A DNA stretch of 12,832 bases, taken from Hymenoscyphus infarciens (taxonomy: Eukaryota; Ascomycota; Leotiomycetes; Helotiales; Helotiaceae). The DNA lies in assembly GCA_001414345.1 (NCBI GenBank), contig LLCB01000682.1:1-12832 (forward strand), written 5' to 3'. The notes under the pieces were generated by a model. The model saw only the letters and a list, made by a program, of their open reading frames with translations. It was not told the origin of the DNA and did no database searches. The position numbers were made by a program, and so were the translations under genes. Positions 1 through 8,654 of the stretch are shown piece by piece. How positions within the stretch are numbered: the stretch's first letter is position 1; every line of letters begins with the position of its first letter.

Positions 1-14
1 AAAGAGAGAAGAAC
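1..14 (+). other. Purine tract at the LTR start (PPT-like)
   Basis: A 13-base purine run followed by C precedes the TA-rich start of the LTR. The same run stands at 7473-7486 (with two bases interchanged) and at 12717-12730. In LTR retrotransposons a polypurine tract next to the 3' LTR primes plus-strand DNA synthesis. Its presence at position 1 suggests that the window starts at the end of another element or exactly at a repeat boundary. The exact LTR/PPT boundary is not determined. Confidence 0.5.
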
Positions 15-19
15 TTACT

Positions 20-53
20 TTTATATATATATATATATAATATATATATATAT
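20..53. repeat. TA dinucleotide run near the LTR start
   Basis: This is an alternating TA tract with one AA interruption. It is present in all three LTR copies (here, about 7493-7519 and about 12736-12769) with small length differences. It is self-complementary and could extrude as a hairpin. Some of it may be original and some may be CA/TG repeats converted to TA by RIP. Confidence 0.85.
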
Positions 54-410
54 TCTAGAAAATAAGTTAATATATAAGAATATACTTAATTAAAAGGTAT
101 TCTTACTATTTATATATTATTTAGATAAAAAGAAAAGAAGAAGAGAAGTTAGAATTAGAGAAAAGTTACTTACTAATATACTACTTATAATAATAGCTAT
201 TACTTTATAATTATTATTTATTACTTAATAATTACTATTATAATATATAATAATAGTAAGAATATAATAACTTTATAGAAGTATACTACTCTCTACTTAA
301 TAGCTAATAATTAGCCTCTCTTTTATTTATATTCTATTATTATATAGTATATAGTAGTAAATAAAGAATAATTAGCTCTTAAATAATAATTATAATAGTA
401 TATTATTCTA

Positions 411-448
411 GATTATTATATAATAGCTAGATTATTATATAATAGTAC
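411..448. repeat. 19-bp tandem repeat, two copies, in LTR A
   Basis: Two adjacent 19-bp units (411-429 and 430-448) begin GATTATTATATAATAG. The same pair is in LTR B at 8032-8050 and 8051-8069, but it is absent from the second half of the LTR B duplication (near 8690), where flanking sequence is joined directly. The core is nearly palindromic. It is a useful marker for ordering the LTR copies. Confidence 0.85.
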
Positions 449-538
449 TATTCTAAATTATTAGTATTTATAAAACTACTAATACCTTTAAGTAGTACTA
501 ATATCTCTAATACCTTTAAAGCTAAGATTATAAATAAC

Positions 539-563
539 TAATACTTATATAAGCGAAGTATTA
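539..563. repeat. Inverted repeat in the LTR
   Basis: TAATACTT (539-546) pairs with AAGTATTA (556-563) across a 9-base gap. It is kept in the last LTR B unit and is partly mismatched in the first. The role is unknown; it could be a transcript hairpin or a binding site. Confidence 0.55.
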
Positions 564-612
564 AAGGTATTAATATCTAATATTTATATATAGAAGGGAT
601 TAAGGTTTAAAT

Positions 613-674
613 ATTATATATTTAGCTTTTTAAAAGATTAAAGATTATATATTTAGCTTTTTAGCTTTTATTAT
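613..674. repeat. 31-bp direct repeat in LTR A
   Basis: The segment starting ATTATATATTTAGCTTTTTA at 613 recurs at 644, a period of 31. LTR B shows the same pair starting at 8234 and 8265, with G in place of the first A, and again near 8850-8880. It is a stable internal feature of this LTR family. Confidence 0.7.
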
Positions 675-1308
675 TTAGTATTAGCTATATTAGATAAGGC
701 TTAGTTATTATTATTATTAGAACTTAGAAGCTTTTAACCTTCTTATATATAAACGTTTATATTTAGTATAGTAGAGAGATAGTTATTATTTTCTTTTATA
801 TTAGTACTTAGTATTTATATATATTATTCTACTATATATACTCTTATATACCTCTATTATAGTTATATATATTTTATATTATTATATAAAAATAATAACT
901 CTTCTTTACTAGTAATAGCCTTTATAATATCTCTTTTAAGCTTATTATTACTTTTTTTATTTTAATTTTAATTTAACTTTTAATTAAACTATAATAATAT
1001 ATCTTTAAATAGCTAGGATTCTAGAGATCTCTTAAATAGCTAGTAATACTAGAGTTTAGTATTTATATAAATAGCTAGTAAAAATCGTGTTTTATATATT
1101 AAGAGATTAAAATATACTAAGTATTTCTAAGAATTCTAATAACTCTCTTTATATAAAGATTACTATATATAATTTAAATAGTTAATAATATAAATAGTTA
1201 TTTAGAAAACTCTTAAATCACTTCTTTTACCTTTCTCTCTCTAATTTAATATTTAATATATTAGAATCTAAAATAACTCTAAGTCTCTTCTAAGCTCTAC
1301 TTCTAAGT

Positions 1309-2725
1309 ATAGAGCTCTTCTTTAAGTAATAAAGTTAAGCCTTTATTAAAACGTCTCTAACTTAGTATTATAGCTCTAAGAATATTAAGAAGTTTAAGAA
1401 TAATAAAGGTAAAAGCTCTATACCTAGAAGCTAGAAAGATTAATAAGACTTCTTTAATATAAATAAGATATAGAGTATAATTTAAGCTATAAAGGCTAAA
1501 AATTAAGAAAAAGAATAGAAAATTTTAGAATAAGATAATTAGATTACTTAATTATTAAACCTTATATAATAAATAAGTTAATAACTACTAAATAATAACT
1601 ATAGTCTAAGTCTTATTTAACTTATATAAATACCTCTTTCTATCTCTTTAAACTATTATTAGAGGTAAGACTCTACTTCTAATATTCCTTTTTTATAATA
1701 ACCTTCTTTATACTTATAACTTAAAAACACTTTAAAAGCTTTTTAACTTATTAAAAATAAGATTATAAAGAAAATTAAACCTTTAAATAATAGTACTTTA
1801 TCTACTTATAAGTAATAGAAGATATTTATATATAATAGACTCTAAGTAAATACTAACTATTACTATATACTTAAAACTTATAAAGCCTTTATTTAAAAAA
1901 TAACTATAAAACTTATTAAAAACTACTTAGAGCTTTAATATAAGTTTAATTTAAGTAATATAGCTTTTAAAGATTAATAAAATATAATTAAACTTCTTAA
2001 TTCCTACTTCTTAACTAGTTATAAGAAGAAGGATACTTAGAATAAATTTTAAGCCTTATAAATAAGTAGAAAAGGTTATATAAGAGAAACTTTTTTAGAT
2101 TTTAAAATATACTTTTTAAGTATAGCTATACTTAAAAGAATACTAGAGTTAGAAAGATTCTACTTAATATAAAATAAGATTATATTATAGCTTTAAAATA
2201 GCTCTACTTTAACTAAGAGAGATTAGAATTATAATTTTAATAAAATAATAGTATATCTTTTATCTTTAAATAAAGAGAAGTATTAAAATATAGAGTTATC
2301 TATAACTAGTACTATAGTTAAACTAATTAATATAACTTTATTATTTAAAAAGATAAGTACTTTTTAATCTTTACTTAACTCTATTCTAAAAACCTCTCTA
2401 CTCTTATATAAACTTAATCTTATATCTTAAAAGATTTTATAAACTCTTAAACTATTTTCTACTAGTAAAAAATTAAAGACTATATTAATAAACTAAGTCT
2501 CTACTAATATAAATTATTACTATTATAGTAAGCTTAAGTATTTTAAACCTAATTACTCTAATCTTTCTACTATTAATAAGATAAATAACTAACTTAAAAA
2601 AGAATAACTTTTTAAAAAGTACTTTAATTCTAAACTAAGTTAAAAGGAAAATAAAGAAGCCTAGGTAAAAATTCCTTCTTAAGCCTAAGTAAAAATTCCT
2701 TCTTAAGTCTATATAAATATAATCT
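1309..2725 (+). pseudogene. gag: gag of element A (capsid and nucleocapsid), RIP-inactivated
   Basis: Gag forms the retrotransposon particle and packages its RNA. Read in one frame (codon starts equal 1 modulo 3), the segment gives a Lys/Gln/Asn-rich helical N-terminus (about 1480-1600), then a retrotransposon-gag capsid domain (about 2020-2290, with motifs like ILELERFY). A C-X2-C-X4-H-X4-C zinc knuckle frame follows at 2515-2556. All four zinc ligands now read Tyr (TAT/TAC), exactly what C-to-T on CAT and G-to-A on TGT/TGC would do. In-frame stops are all TAA/TAG. The start is uncertain: ATA at 1309 may be a former ATG, but coding-like sequence may begin earlier. Gag ends before pol in a different frame (see the 2659-2706 repeat). 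Confidence 0.8.
2659..2706 (+). repeat. 24-bp tandem duplication at the end of gag
   Basis: Two 24-bp units (2659-2682 and 2683-2706) differ at one base. Each keeps the gag frame and encodes eight residues, with stops standing where Gln is likely (A-[Q]-V-K-I-P-S-[Q]). It lies just before the switch from the gag to the pol frame, in the linker after the zinc knuckle. Confidence 0.85.
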
Positions 2726-2816
2726 AGCTAGACTTAATCTTTCTAAGCTTATAAAAGGAAAATAATTCTTTATAAATACTACTCTTAGTATATAAGAATA
2801 TAGTATTAAAATATAA

Positions 2817-3150
2817 GCTTTAGTAGATATAGAAGTAAATAAGTACCTATTTCTAAATTAGCCTCTAGTCTTATACTTATCTAAGTTAATAGGTTTAAAG
2901 ATTTAAAGATTACTATATATAGTATTTATTTATAGATATAATAATAGTATTAAAAGCTAGATAAATTAGTTTATATAACTATATTTAAATATTAATAAAT
3001 ATTATATCTTTAACTACTTTTTTATTATCCTAAACCTTAGATAGTAAGACCTAATTATTAGTAATAAATAGTTAAACTACTTTAAAGTCCTTCTTAACCT
3101 CTTAAAGAGCTAAATTATTTAGTTAGCTAATTATCTTCTAACTCTTTACT
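2817..3150 (+). other. Retropepsin-like aspartic protease domain of pol
   Basis: The frame reads A-L-V-D-I-E-(V/A)-N at 2817-2840, where relatives have A-L-V-D-[ST]-G-A. ACA to ATA explains Ile and GGA to GAA explains Glu. The catalytic Asp codon (2826-2828) is intact. About 65 residues on, a segment resembles the second conserved part of chromoviral proteases (PFIILDLG..DLIL..WL-like), with Gly and Trp codons lost. This domain would process Gag-Pol in the particle. Confidence 0.7.
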
Positions 3151-3569
3151 ATAATAAGGAAATTTTACTTTCTCTTTCTAGCTAGAACTAGAAACTCTTT
3201 TTAAATTATTAGTTAAATATAAATTAAAAGGAATATACTATCTAGTAATAAGAAAGATATAAAAAAGGTAGACTTATAAATATTACTAAGTTATTATTTC
3301 TATTTATAATAATATCTCTTAAAATTTTAATATCTAACTTTAGTTTAAAGCTCTTATAAACTACTAGTATAGCTTTAAAAAGCTAGACTCTATACTCCTT
3401 TATTTATAAAATAAGTATAAATATAATATATTATAATATAAAATAGCTTAATTTAGAATTTTATATAATAAGCTTTTATAAGCTAGATTAAGTTATTAAT
3501 AAGAGATTAGCCTCTTTCTAAGATAATAATAAGATAAGAGCTCTAATATAAGCTTAACTTCTAAAGTAT

Positions 3570-4380
3570 TACTTATTTTATAAAGACGTATTCTTAAAAG
3601 TAGCTTCTAATAAGCTCCTTTCTTATTAAGAATATAACTATAAGATTACTTTAAATAAGCTACTTTCTAACTCCTTTTTACCTTTATATTAATAGTTAAC
3701 TATAAAGCTTAAAGCTATAAAGGAGTATCTTATAAAGAATCTAAATAAGGGGTTTATTATTAATAGTAATAGTTCTTTTACCTTTCTAGTACTCTTTATT
3801 AAAAAGACTAATAGTAATAAGTTATAGTTTTATATTAATTATAAGAAGTTAAACGCTTTAACCTAAAACAATTCTTATTTAATCTCTTATATTAATAAGC
3901 TTCTTTCTAAGATAAAAATAGCTAAAATCTTTACTAAATTAAATATTAGATAAGCTTTCTATTATATCTAAATAGACTCTAAATTAGAAGAGATAACTAT
4001 GTTTAAAACTAAGTATAGTATATATAAATATAAAGTCCTTCTTTTTAGACTTTATAATAGTTCTACTACTTATTAATATTATATAAATAATATTTTAATT
4101 AACTATTTAGATAACTTTTATATTATCTACTTAGATAATATTTTAATTTATTTAGATATTATTAAAGAATATAAGAAATAGATTAAGAAGGTTCTAAATT
4201 AGCTTTAAGAAGTAGGACTTTAGATAGATATTAAGAAAAGTAAATTTAGTATTACTAGAGTTAAATACTTAGGATTTATTTTAACTATAAAAGGACTTAA
4301 AGTTAACTCTAAAAAAGTAGAGCTTTTATAAAACTAGGTTTAACCTAATACTATAATAGATATAAAGTCTTATTTAGAGT
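3570..4380 (+). other. Reverse transcriptase domain of pol
   Basis: The run into RT reads Y-L-F-Y-K-D-V-F at 3570-3593, then I-K-E-Y-L...L-N-K-G-F-I from 3717, as in chromoviral RT. Motif A (F-T-K-L-N-I-R, 3930-3950) has Asn for the catalytic Asp at 3942-3944. The Y-L-D-D box reads Y-L-D-N at 4128-4139: the second Asp codon, preceded by T, became AAT, as TG to TA predicts, while the first, preceded by A, survived. K-Y-L-G-F-I follows at about 4266. Two of the three catalytic carboxylates are thus lost. Confidence 0.88.
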
Positions 4381-4539
4381 TTATAGAATTTTATAGATAA
4401 TTTATTAAAAGTTATACTAAAATTACTAAACTCTTAACTATAATAATATACCTTATAAAGCTATTTTTATAGATACTTAAATATAATAAAGCTTTTAAAG
4501 TACTAAGGACTAAGCTATTTACTATATAAACCTTATACT

Positions 4540-4930
4540 ACTTTAATCTTAATTATAATATAAAGGTAGAAATAGACTTCTTAGAAGGAGTAATAGCTAG
4601 TATATTCTTATAATAATATAATAGCCTTTAGTACTTTATTAGGTTTTACTTATATGTTTTAGTTAGTTATAAATTAAATTAGAAGATTTATAATAAAGAA
4701 CTATCTACTATTATAAAAGCTTTTAAGAAATAGTACTTTAAACTTATATTATATTAGAAGTATATTAATATATATTTAGACTATAGATTATTAGAATACT
4801 TTATAATAACTAAGCTACTTATAGTTAAGTAAGTTTAATAGATAGAGTTTTTATTAGACTTTAACTTTTAGATCTAATTTATATTTAAGAAGAGTAATTA
4901 AAAAGTAGATATATTAACTTAATATAAATA
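4540..4930 (+). other. RNase H domain of pol
   Basis: V-E-I-D at 4566-4577 corresponds to the family (V/E)-T-D-A-S motif, with the first catalytic Asp (GAC 4575-4577) intact. Downstream the frame reads F-Y..V-L-V-S-Y-K-L-N, then Y-N-K-E-L..I-I-K-A-F (about 4640-4730), as in gypsy RNase H, where the Glu of K-E-L is catalytic. It would remove the RNA strand during reverse transcription. Confidence 0.8.
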
Positions 4931-5249
4931 AGATTTAAAAACTTATAATTAAGCTAAATTAGATAGCTACTCTTATACTTTCTTAGAACCTAATTAGTTA
5001 GACCTTTAAATTAATACTAAACTTACTTAGATCTTTTTATAAGAATAGTCTATATCTCTTAATATAATAGATATTATTTTAGAGTTAAGTTTAAATATAA
5101 TTTAGAAGTTAAAAGAAGATAACTTATACTTTTTTTAAAAAGAATATTATAAACTTTTAAATAAATACTCTATCTTACTAGATAATTTACTTTTTTTTAA
5201 GAATTAACTTTATATTTAAAGAAATACTAAACTCTATATAAAGCTAATT

Positions 5250-5960
5250 AGAGAAGTCTATAACTAAGTATTTAGTACTTACTTAAGTATAAAAAAGATA
5301 TACTAGTTATTAGTATAATACTACTACTAGGCTAGAATGTTTTTAGACTATAAGAGGTATATAAGGAATTATTAAGCTTATAAATACTCTTATTTTTAAT
5401 AAACTAAGTAATAAGGCTTTTTTTACTCTCTACTTATACTTAACTATCTTATATAATATTTATATATAGACTTTAAATTATTCTTAAAGAATAAACATAG
5501 ATTTAATATTATATTAGTATTTATTAACTAACTTAGAAAGGATTTAGTATTAATACTCTACTACTTAACTATAGATACTAAAAGCTTAGCTAAACTCTTT
5601 ATTTAATAGATTTACTATTTTAGTTACTATTTTAAATTAATTACGTCTAATTAAGAACCTTAATTTATATTATTATTTTAAACTAAATTTTATTAAATAA
5701 TTAGTATTAAGCTTAAGCTTAGTACTACTTATTATAAATAAATAAATAGATAAATAGAGATAATAAACTAATATATTAATTAGAGACTAAGGCTTTTTAT
5801 AACCTACTATTAAGATAACTAGAGTGAATTAATCCCTTTAATAGATAGAGTATAAATAATACTTTTATACTTATCTATTAATATAACCTTTTATTAGCTT
5901 AAGTTTAGACTTAACTTAAGAACTTTATAAAACTAGAATATACTAAAGACGTCTATTCTC
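5250..5960 (+). other. Integrase domain of pol (HHCC finger and DD35E core)
   Basis: The zinc-finger ligands sit at 5259 (H), 5280 (H), 5370 (C) and 5379 (C), giving H-X6-H-X29-C-X2-C, a legal spacing; all four now read Tyr. The catalytic core keeps Asp at 5469-5471 (Y-I-D-F) and Glu at 5757-5759. The second Asp (5649-5651, in T-S-[D]..E-P-Q-F) is AAT. Exactly 35 codons separate it from Glu, matching DD35E. The preserved spacing shows no indels in this region. Confidence 0.88.
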
Positions 5961-6344
5961 TAAAAATATCTTAACTATAATAAGGTAGTAAAAGTAGCTT
6001 AATATATATACTCTACTTAGAGAATAGCTAAAAATAATATAGGTAAGGCCTAGAAAAGAATAGAAGATAGTATAAATTAATACTAAAGAGCTATTAACTA
6101 AGATATTAGAGATAAAGTTTACTTATCTACTAAGAATCTTAAGATAAATTATCTTAGCTAAAAGCTTACTAAATAGTAGATAGGACCTTTTAAAATACTA
6201 GATTATATAGAATACTTTTATAGACTAAAACTTCTAAAAGAATTATTAATTTATAATATTTTTATTTTTAATATATTTTTAAAGAACTTAAACACTCTTT
6301 TACTAGAATAAGAAGCTTTAAAGCTTTTACTAGATATTATTAAA

Positions 6345-6510
6345 GGTATATAAGAATAGGAAGTATAAGAAATACTTAGTAGTAGACTTTTTAGAAGATA
6401 GTTATAATATTAAGTAAAATAGGTTAGATATAATTTAGATCTTACTTAGTATCTTATAAATAATTTTTAGGGTTTATTATATTATTTAAGAGACTTTTAT
6501 ACTAAATATT
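6345..6510 (+). other. Chromodomain at the C-terminus of pol
   Basis: The frame reads [W/Q]-E-V-[Q]-E-I-L-S-S-R-L from 6357, then L-[Q]-Y-[Q]-V-K-[W]-V-R-Y-N at about 6402-6434. This matches the chromodomain pattern E-W-E-V-E-x-I-L..L-x-Y-L-V-K-W-x-G-Y. TAG at 6357 and 6420 stands where Trp (TGG) is expected. In chromoviruses this domain reads histone methylation and steers integration to heterochromatin. An acidic/Tyr tail (R-D-F-Y-T-K-Y) follows. Confidence 0.82.
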
Positions 6511-6774
6511 TAAAAGAGCTAGAACTATTTTAATACCTTTTTAAATAGCTTAATATATAGGAATTAGATAAGAATTAGATAAAAGAGTTAATTTATAAAA
6601 CTCTATTAATACTTTTTAATTTTAGTTACTTTTAATAAGAAACTTATAATAAAAACCTAAGATAAAATACTAACTAATAGGAATATTTAAAGTTAATAAA
6701 GTAAAAAACTAAGACTAAGTTATTACTAAAATAGGGCTTACTAACTCTCTCTAAGCTATAGTCTCTTCTTCTTT

Positions 6775-7450
6775 TAACTTATTATTCTCCTTTTTACTCT
6801 TTTAAGTATAAGGAGCTTAAATTAGCTCTTTCTCTACTACCTTCTTCTTATAGAGACGCTTCTTACCTTAGTAACCTCTTATAACTAGCTTTAAAAGAGA
6901 CGCTTATAAACTCTTTAGGTAGGCTTTAAAGAGGACCTAAACCTAGGTTTAGATAGAGGTCTTACCCTCTATAATATAGTATAAGAACTATTAAATATTA
7001 GTAACTAAAACCCTTTTAATAAGTAAGAGGTACTTATAGTAACTTTAGTATAAAGTGTCTAAGTCTCTTTTAAGAGAGTAAACTATATTTTTAAACTATT
7101 CTTTAGTACTTTTATATTAGTAATAACTAATACCTTATCTAAGGCCTTAATAGCTTTCTTAACCTCTCTCTTCTCCTCTTTATTTATAAGCTTATTAAAC
7201 TCCTTCTTAATAAACTATAGTAACTACTTAAGTTAAAATAGATTTAGTATATATTTAAGATTAAACTTACTAAGATATATATAGTATTCTACTCTATATA
7301 GTACTTATACTTCTTCGACTTCGGCTTCTTAAAAGTATATATATAATCTCTGTTCTAAGATTTTACTTAAAGATACTAAATATAATAGACTTAGTAGGTA
7401 GCTAGAAGTATACTAGGAGGATATAGAAAAGGTATTTTACTATATTAGAT
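6775..7450 (-). pseudogene. Possible antisense reading frame between pol and the 3' LTR of element A
   Basis: I do not recognise this protein. On the - strand one frame gives about 225 codons with TAA/TAG stops only. It includes a Lys/Glu-rich helical part (about 7130-7230, with E-E-K-R-E-V-K-K-A-I-K-A-L-D-K-V-L) and a basic C-terminus rich in Arg/Lys. Support: the + strand here is pyrimidine-rich, opposite to gag-pol. The matching stretch of element B has no net indel over about 690 bp, while a 16-bp indel sits just outside (6746-6781), between pol and this frame. Against: stop density (about 9% of codons) is what random sequence of this composition might give, and A and B share descent. The start codon is unknown. 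Fungal LTR elements with antisense ORFs are known, but no family is assigned. Confidence 0.4.
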
Positions 7451-7472
7451 TAGCTTTAAATTAGGTCTAATT

Positions 7473-7486
7473 AAGAAGAGAAGAAC
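7473..7486 (+). other. Purine tract next to the middle LTR (PPT of element A)
   Basis: A 13-base purine run plus C directly follows the antisense-frame region and precedes the TA run of the LTR. It is where the polypurine tract of element A should lie. The equivalent for element B is 12717-12730. Confidence 0.5.
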
Positions 7487-7975
7487 TTACTTTTATATAT
7501 ATATATATAATATATATATTTTAAGAGATAAGTTAGTATATAAGGATATACTTAATTAGAAGGTATTCTTACTATTTATTATTATTTAGATAAAAAGAAA
7601 AGAAGAAGAGAAGTTAAAATTAGAGAAAAGTTATCTACTAATATACTACTTATAATAATAGCTATTACTTTATAATTATTATTTATTACTTAATAATTAC
7701 TATTATAATATATAATAATAATAAGAATATAATAACTCTATAGTAGTATACTACTTTCTACCTATTAGCTAATTATTAGCTTCTCTTTTATTTATATCTT
7801 ATTATTATATAGTATATAATAGTAAATAAAGAGTAATTAGCCTTTAAATAATAATACTACTAACTACTAACTTTATCTTAACTACTAGATATTATAATAG
7901 TAAGACTTTTATATTCTTTATAATAAAAAGATAAATAATACTCTAATTAACTTAATACTATGTTAATTACTAACT

Positions 7976-7996
7976 AAAGACTTAGAATAAGTCTTT
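7976..7996. repeat. Perfect 9-bp hairpin in the first LTR B unit
   Basis: AAAGACTTA (7976-7984) and TAAGTCTTT (7988-7996) pair around a 3-base loop, and two further Ts follow. The second unit keeps a 7-bp version (8634-8640 with 8648-8654, 7-base loop). A hairpin then a T run could mark 3'-end formation of a transcript, but this is inference. Confidence 0.6.
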
Positions 7997-8015
7997 TTAA
8001 AAGAGGGAGGATATA

Positions 8016-8027
8016 ATAGTATACTAT
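8016..8027. repeat. 12-bp perfect palindrome in LTR B
   Basis: ATAGTATACTAT reads the same on both strands. It recurs at 8674-8685 in the second unit. LTR A has a diverged form near 396-408, where C became T. It closes the 160-bp segment specific to LTR B. Confidence 0.75.
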
Positions 8028-8633
8028 TTTAGATTATTATATAATAGTTAGATTATTATATAATAGTATTATCTTAAATTATTAGTATTTATAAAACTAC
8101 TAATACTCTTAAGTAGTACTAATACTCTTAATACCTCTAGAGCTAAGATTATAAATAACTAATACTTATATAAGTAAAGTACTAAAAGTATTAATATCTA
8201 ATATTTATATATAGAAGGGATTAAGATTTAGATGTTATATATTTAGCTTTTTAAAAGATTAGAGGTTATATATTTAGCTTTTTAGCTCTTATTATTTAGT
8301 ATTAGCTATATTAGATAGAGCTCGGTTATTATTATTATTAGAACTTAGAAGCTTCTAACCTTCTTATATATAGACGTTTATATTTAATATAGTAGAGAGA
8401 TAGTTATTATTTTCTTCTATATTAGTACCTAGTATCTATATATGTTATTCTACTATACGTACTCTTATATACTTTTACTATAGTTATATATATTTCGTGC
8501 TATTATAATAATACTACTAGCTACTAACTCTACCTTAACTACTAGATATAATAATAGTAAGACAAGTTATATTCTTTATAATAAATAGATAAATAATACT
8601 CTAATTAACCTAATACTATGCTAATTAATAACT

Positions 8634-8654
8634 AAAGACTTAAGACGAGTCTTT
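8634..8654. repeat. Hairpin in the second LTR B unit
   Basis: AAAGACT (8634-8640) pairs with AGTCTTT (8648-8654) over a 7-base loop containing CG. It is the counterpart of the hairpin at 7976-7996, with the inner two pairs lost to substitution. Confidence 0.55.

Larger units (their letters stand above)
1..1215 (+). repeat. LTR of element A plus untranslated leader
   Basis: This stretch recurs, with insertions, at 7473 to about 9440, and its first 116 bases recur at 12717-12832. No coding frame is visible in it. It starts with a purine tract (1-14) and a TA run (about 22-53), and it ends where A and B diverge, shortly after a shared motif near 1200-1210. The 3' end of the LTR cannot be fixed here. 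Finding it needs a complete 3' LTR, and copy C is cut after 116 bases, so part of this 1.2 kb may be 5' leader. The canonical TG...CA ends are not visible, as expected if RIP turned them into TA. I could not identify a primer-binding site. Confidence 0.75.
2724..6704 (+). pseudogene. pol: pol of element A: PR-RT-RNase H-IN-chromodomain polyprotein, RIP-inactivated
   Basis: This polyprotein copies the element RNA into DNA and integrates it. The frame (codon starts divisible by 3) is unbroken by any net indel for about 4 kb. I checked the register at the protease Asp (2826), RT (3570, 4128), RNase H (4575), integrase (5259-5757) and chromodomain (6345). Many TAA/TAG codons interrupt it, at places where relatives have Gln or Trp. 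Pol lies -1 relative to gag; the switch falls between about 2705 and 2815, consistent with -1 frameshifting in the live element or with one old indel. The 5' limit is where pol-like sequence becomes readable. The 3' limit is an in-frame TAA at 6702-6704 that may itself be a mutated Gln codon; the last clear family similarity ends near 6510. Confidence 0.85.
1..7472 (+). mobile_element. Element A: full-length, RIP-mutated Ty3/gypsy chromovirus
   Basis: This is an LTR retrotransposon read on the + strand: LTR and leader, gag, protease, reverse transcriptase, RNase H, integrase, chromodomain, a possible antisense frame, purine tract, next LTR. The order RT-RH-IN with a C-terminal chromodomain is diagnostic of chromoviruses, a Ty3/gypsy clade common in fungi. 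Seen directly: the pol frame keeps one register from about 2724 to 6704, with conserved motifs at family spacing. Every in-frame stop I read is TAA or TAG, as expected from CAA/CAG or TGG after RIP. The element was therefore probably structurally intact when mutation began and was killed by C-to-T change, not by deletion. The 5' edge may lie outside the window, because base 1 is already the purine tract that precedes each LTR. Confidence 0.9.

Noticed and set aside
20..53. TA run as a TATA box or replication origin
   Set aside because: TA-rich motifs are everywhere here after RIP, so no promoter or origin can be told from background.
3999..5340. ATG codons near 3999, 4653 and 5338 as gene starts
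   Set aside because: They lie inside RT, RNase H and integrase; those in the pol frame are internal codons that escaped mutation, and no open frame follows them.
7066..7235. A + strand frame open for about 55 codons
   Set aside because: It is the complement of the Lys/Glu-rich - strand segment and reads as a Leu/Phe/Ser-rich shadow; neighbouring codons hold stops and there is no family resemblance.
6775..7450. Antisense frame as the C-terminus of a pogo/Fot1-type transposase
   Set aside because: The basic tail and helical segment suggested it, but I found no DDE or helix-turn-helix motif and no firm alignment, so the product is left unassigned.
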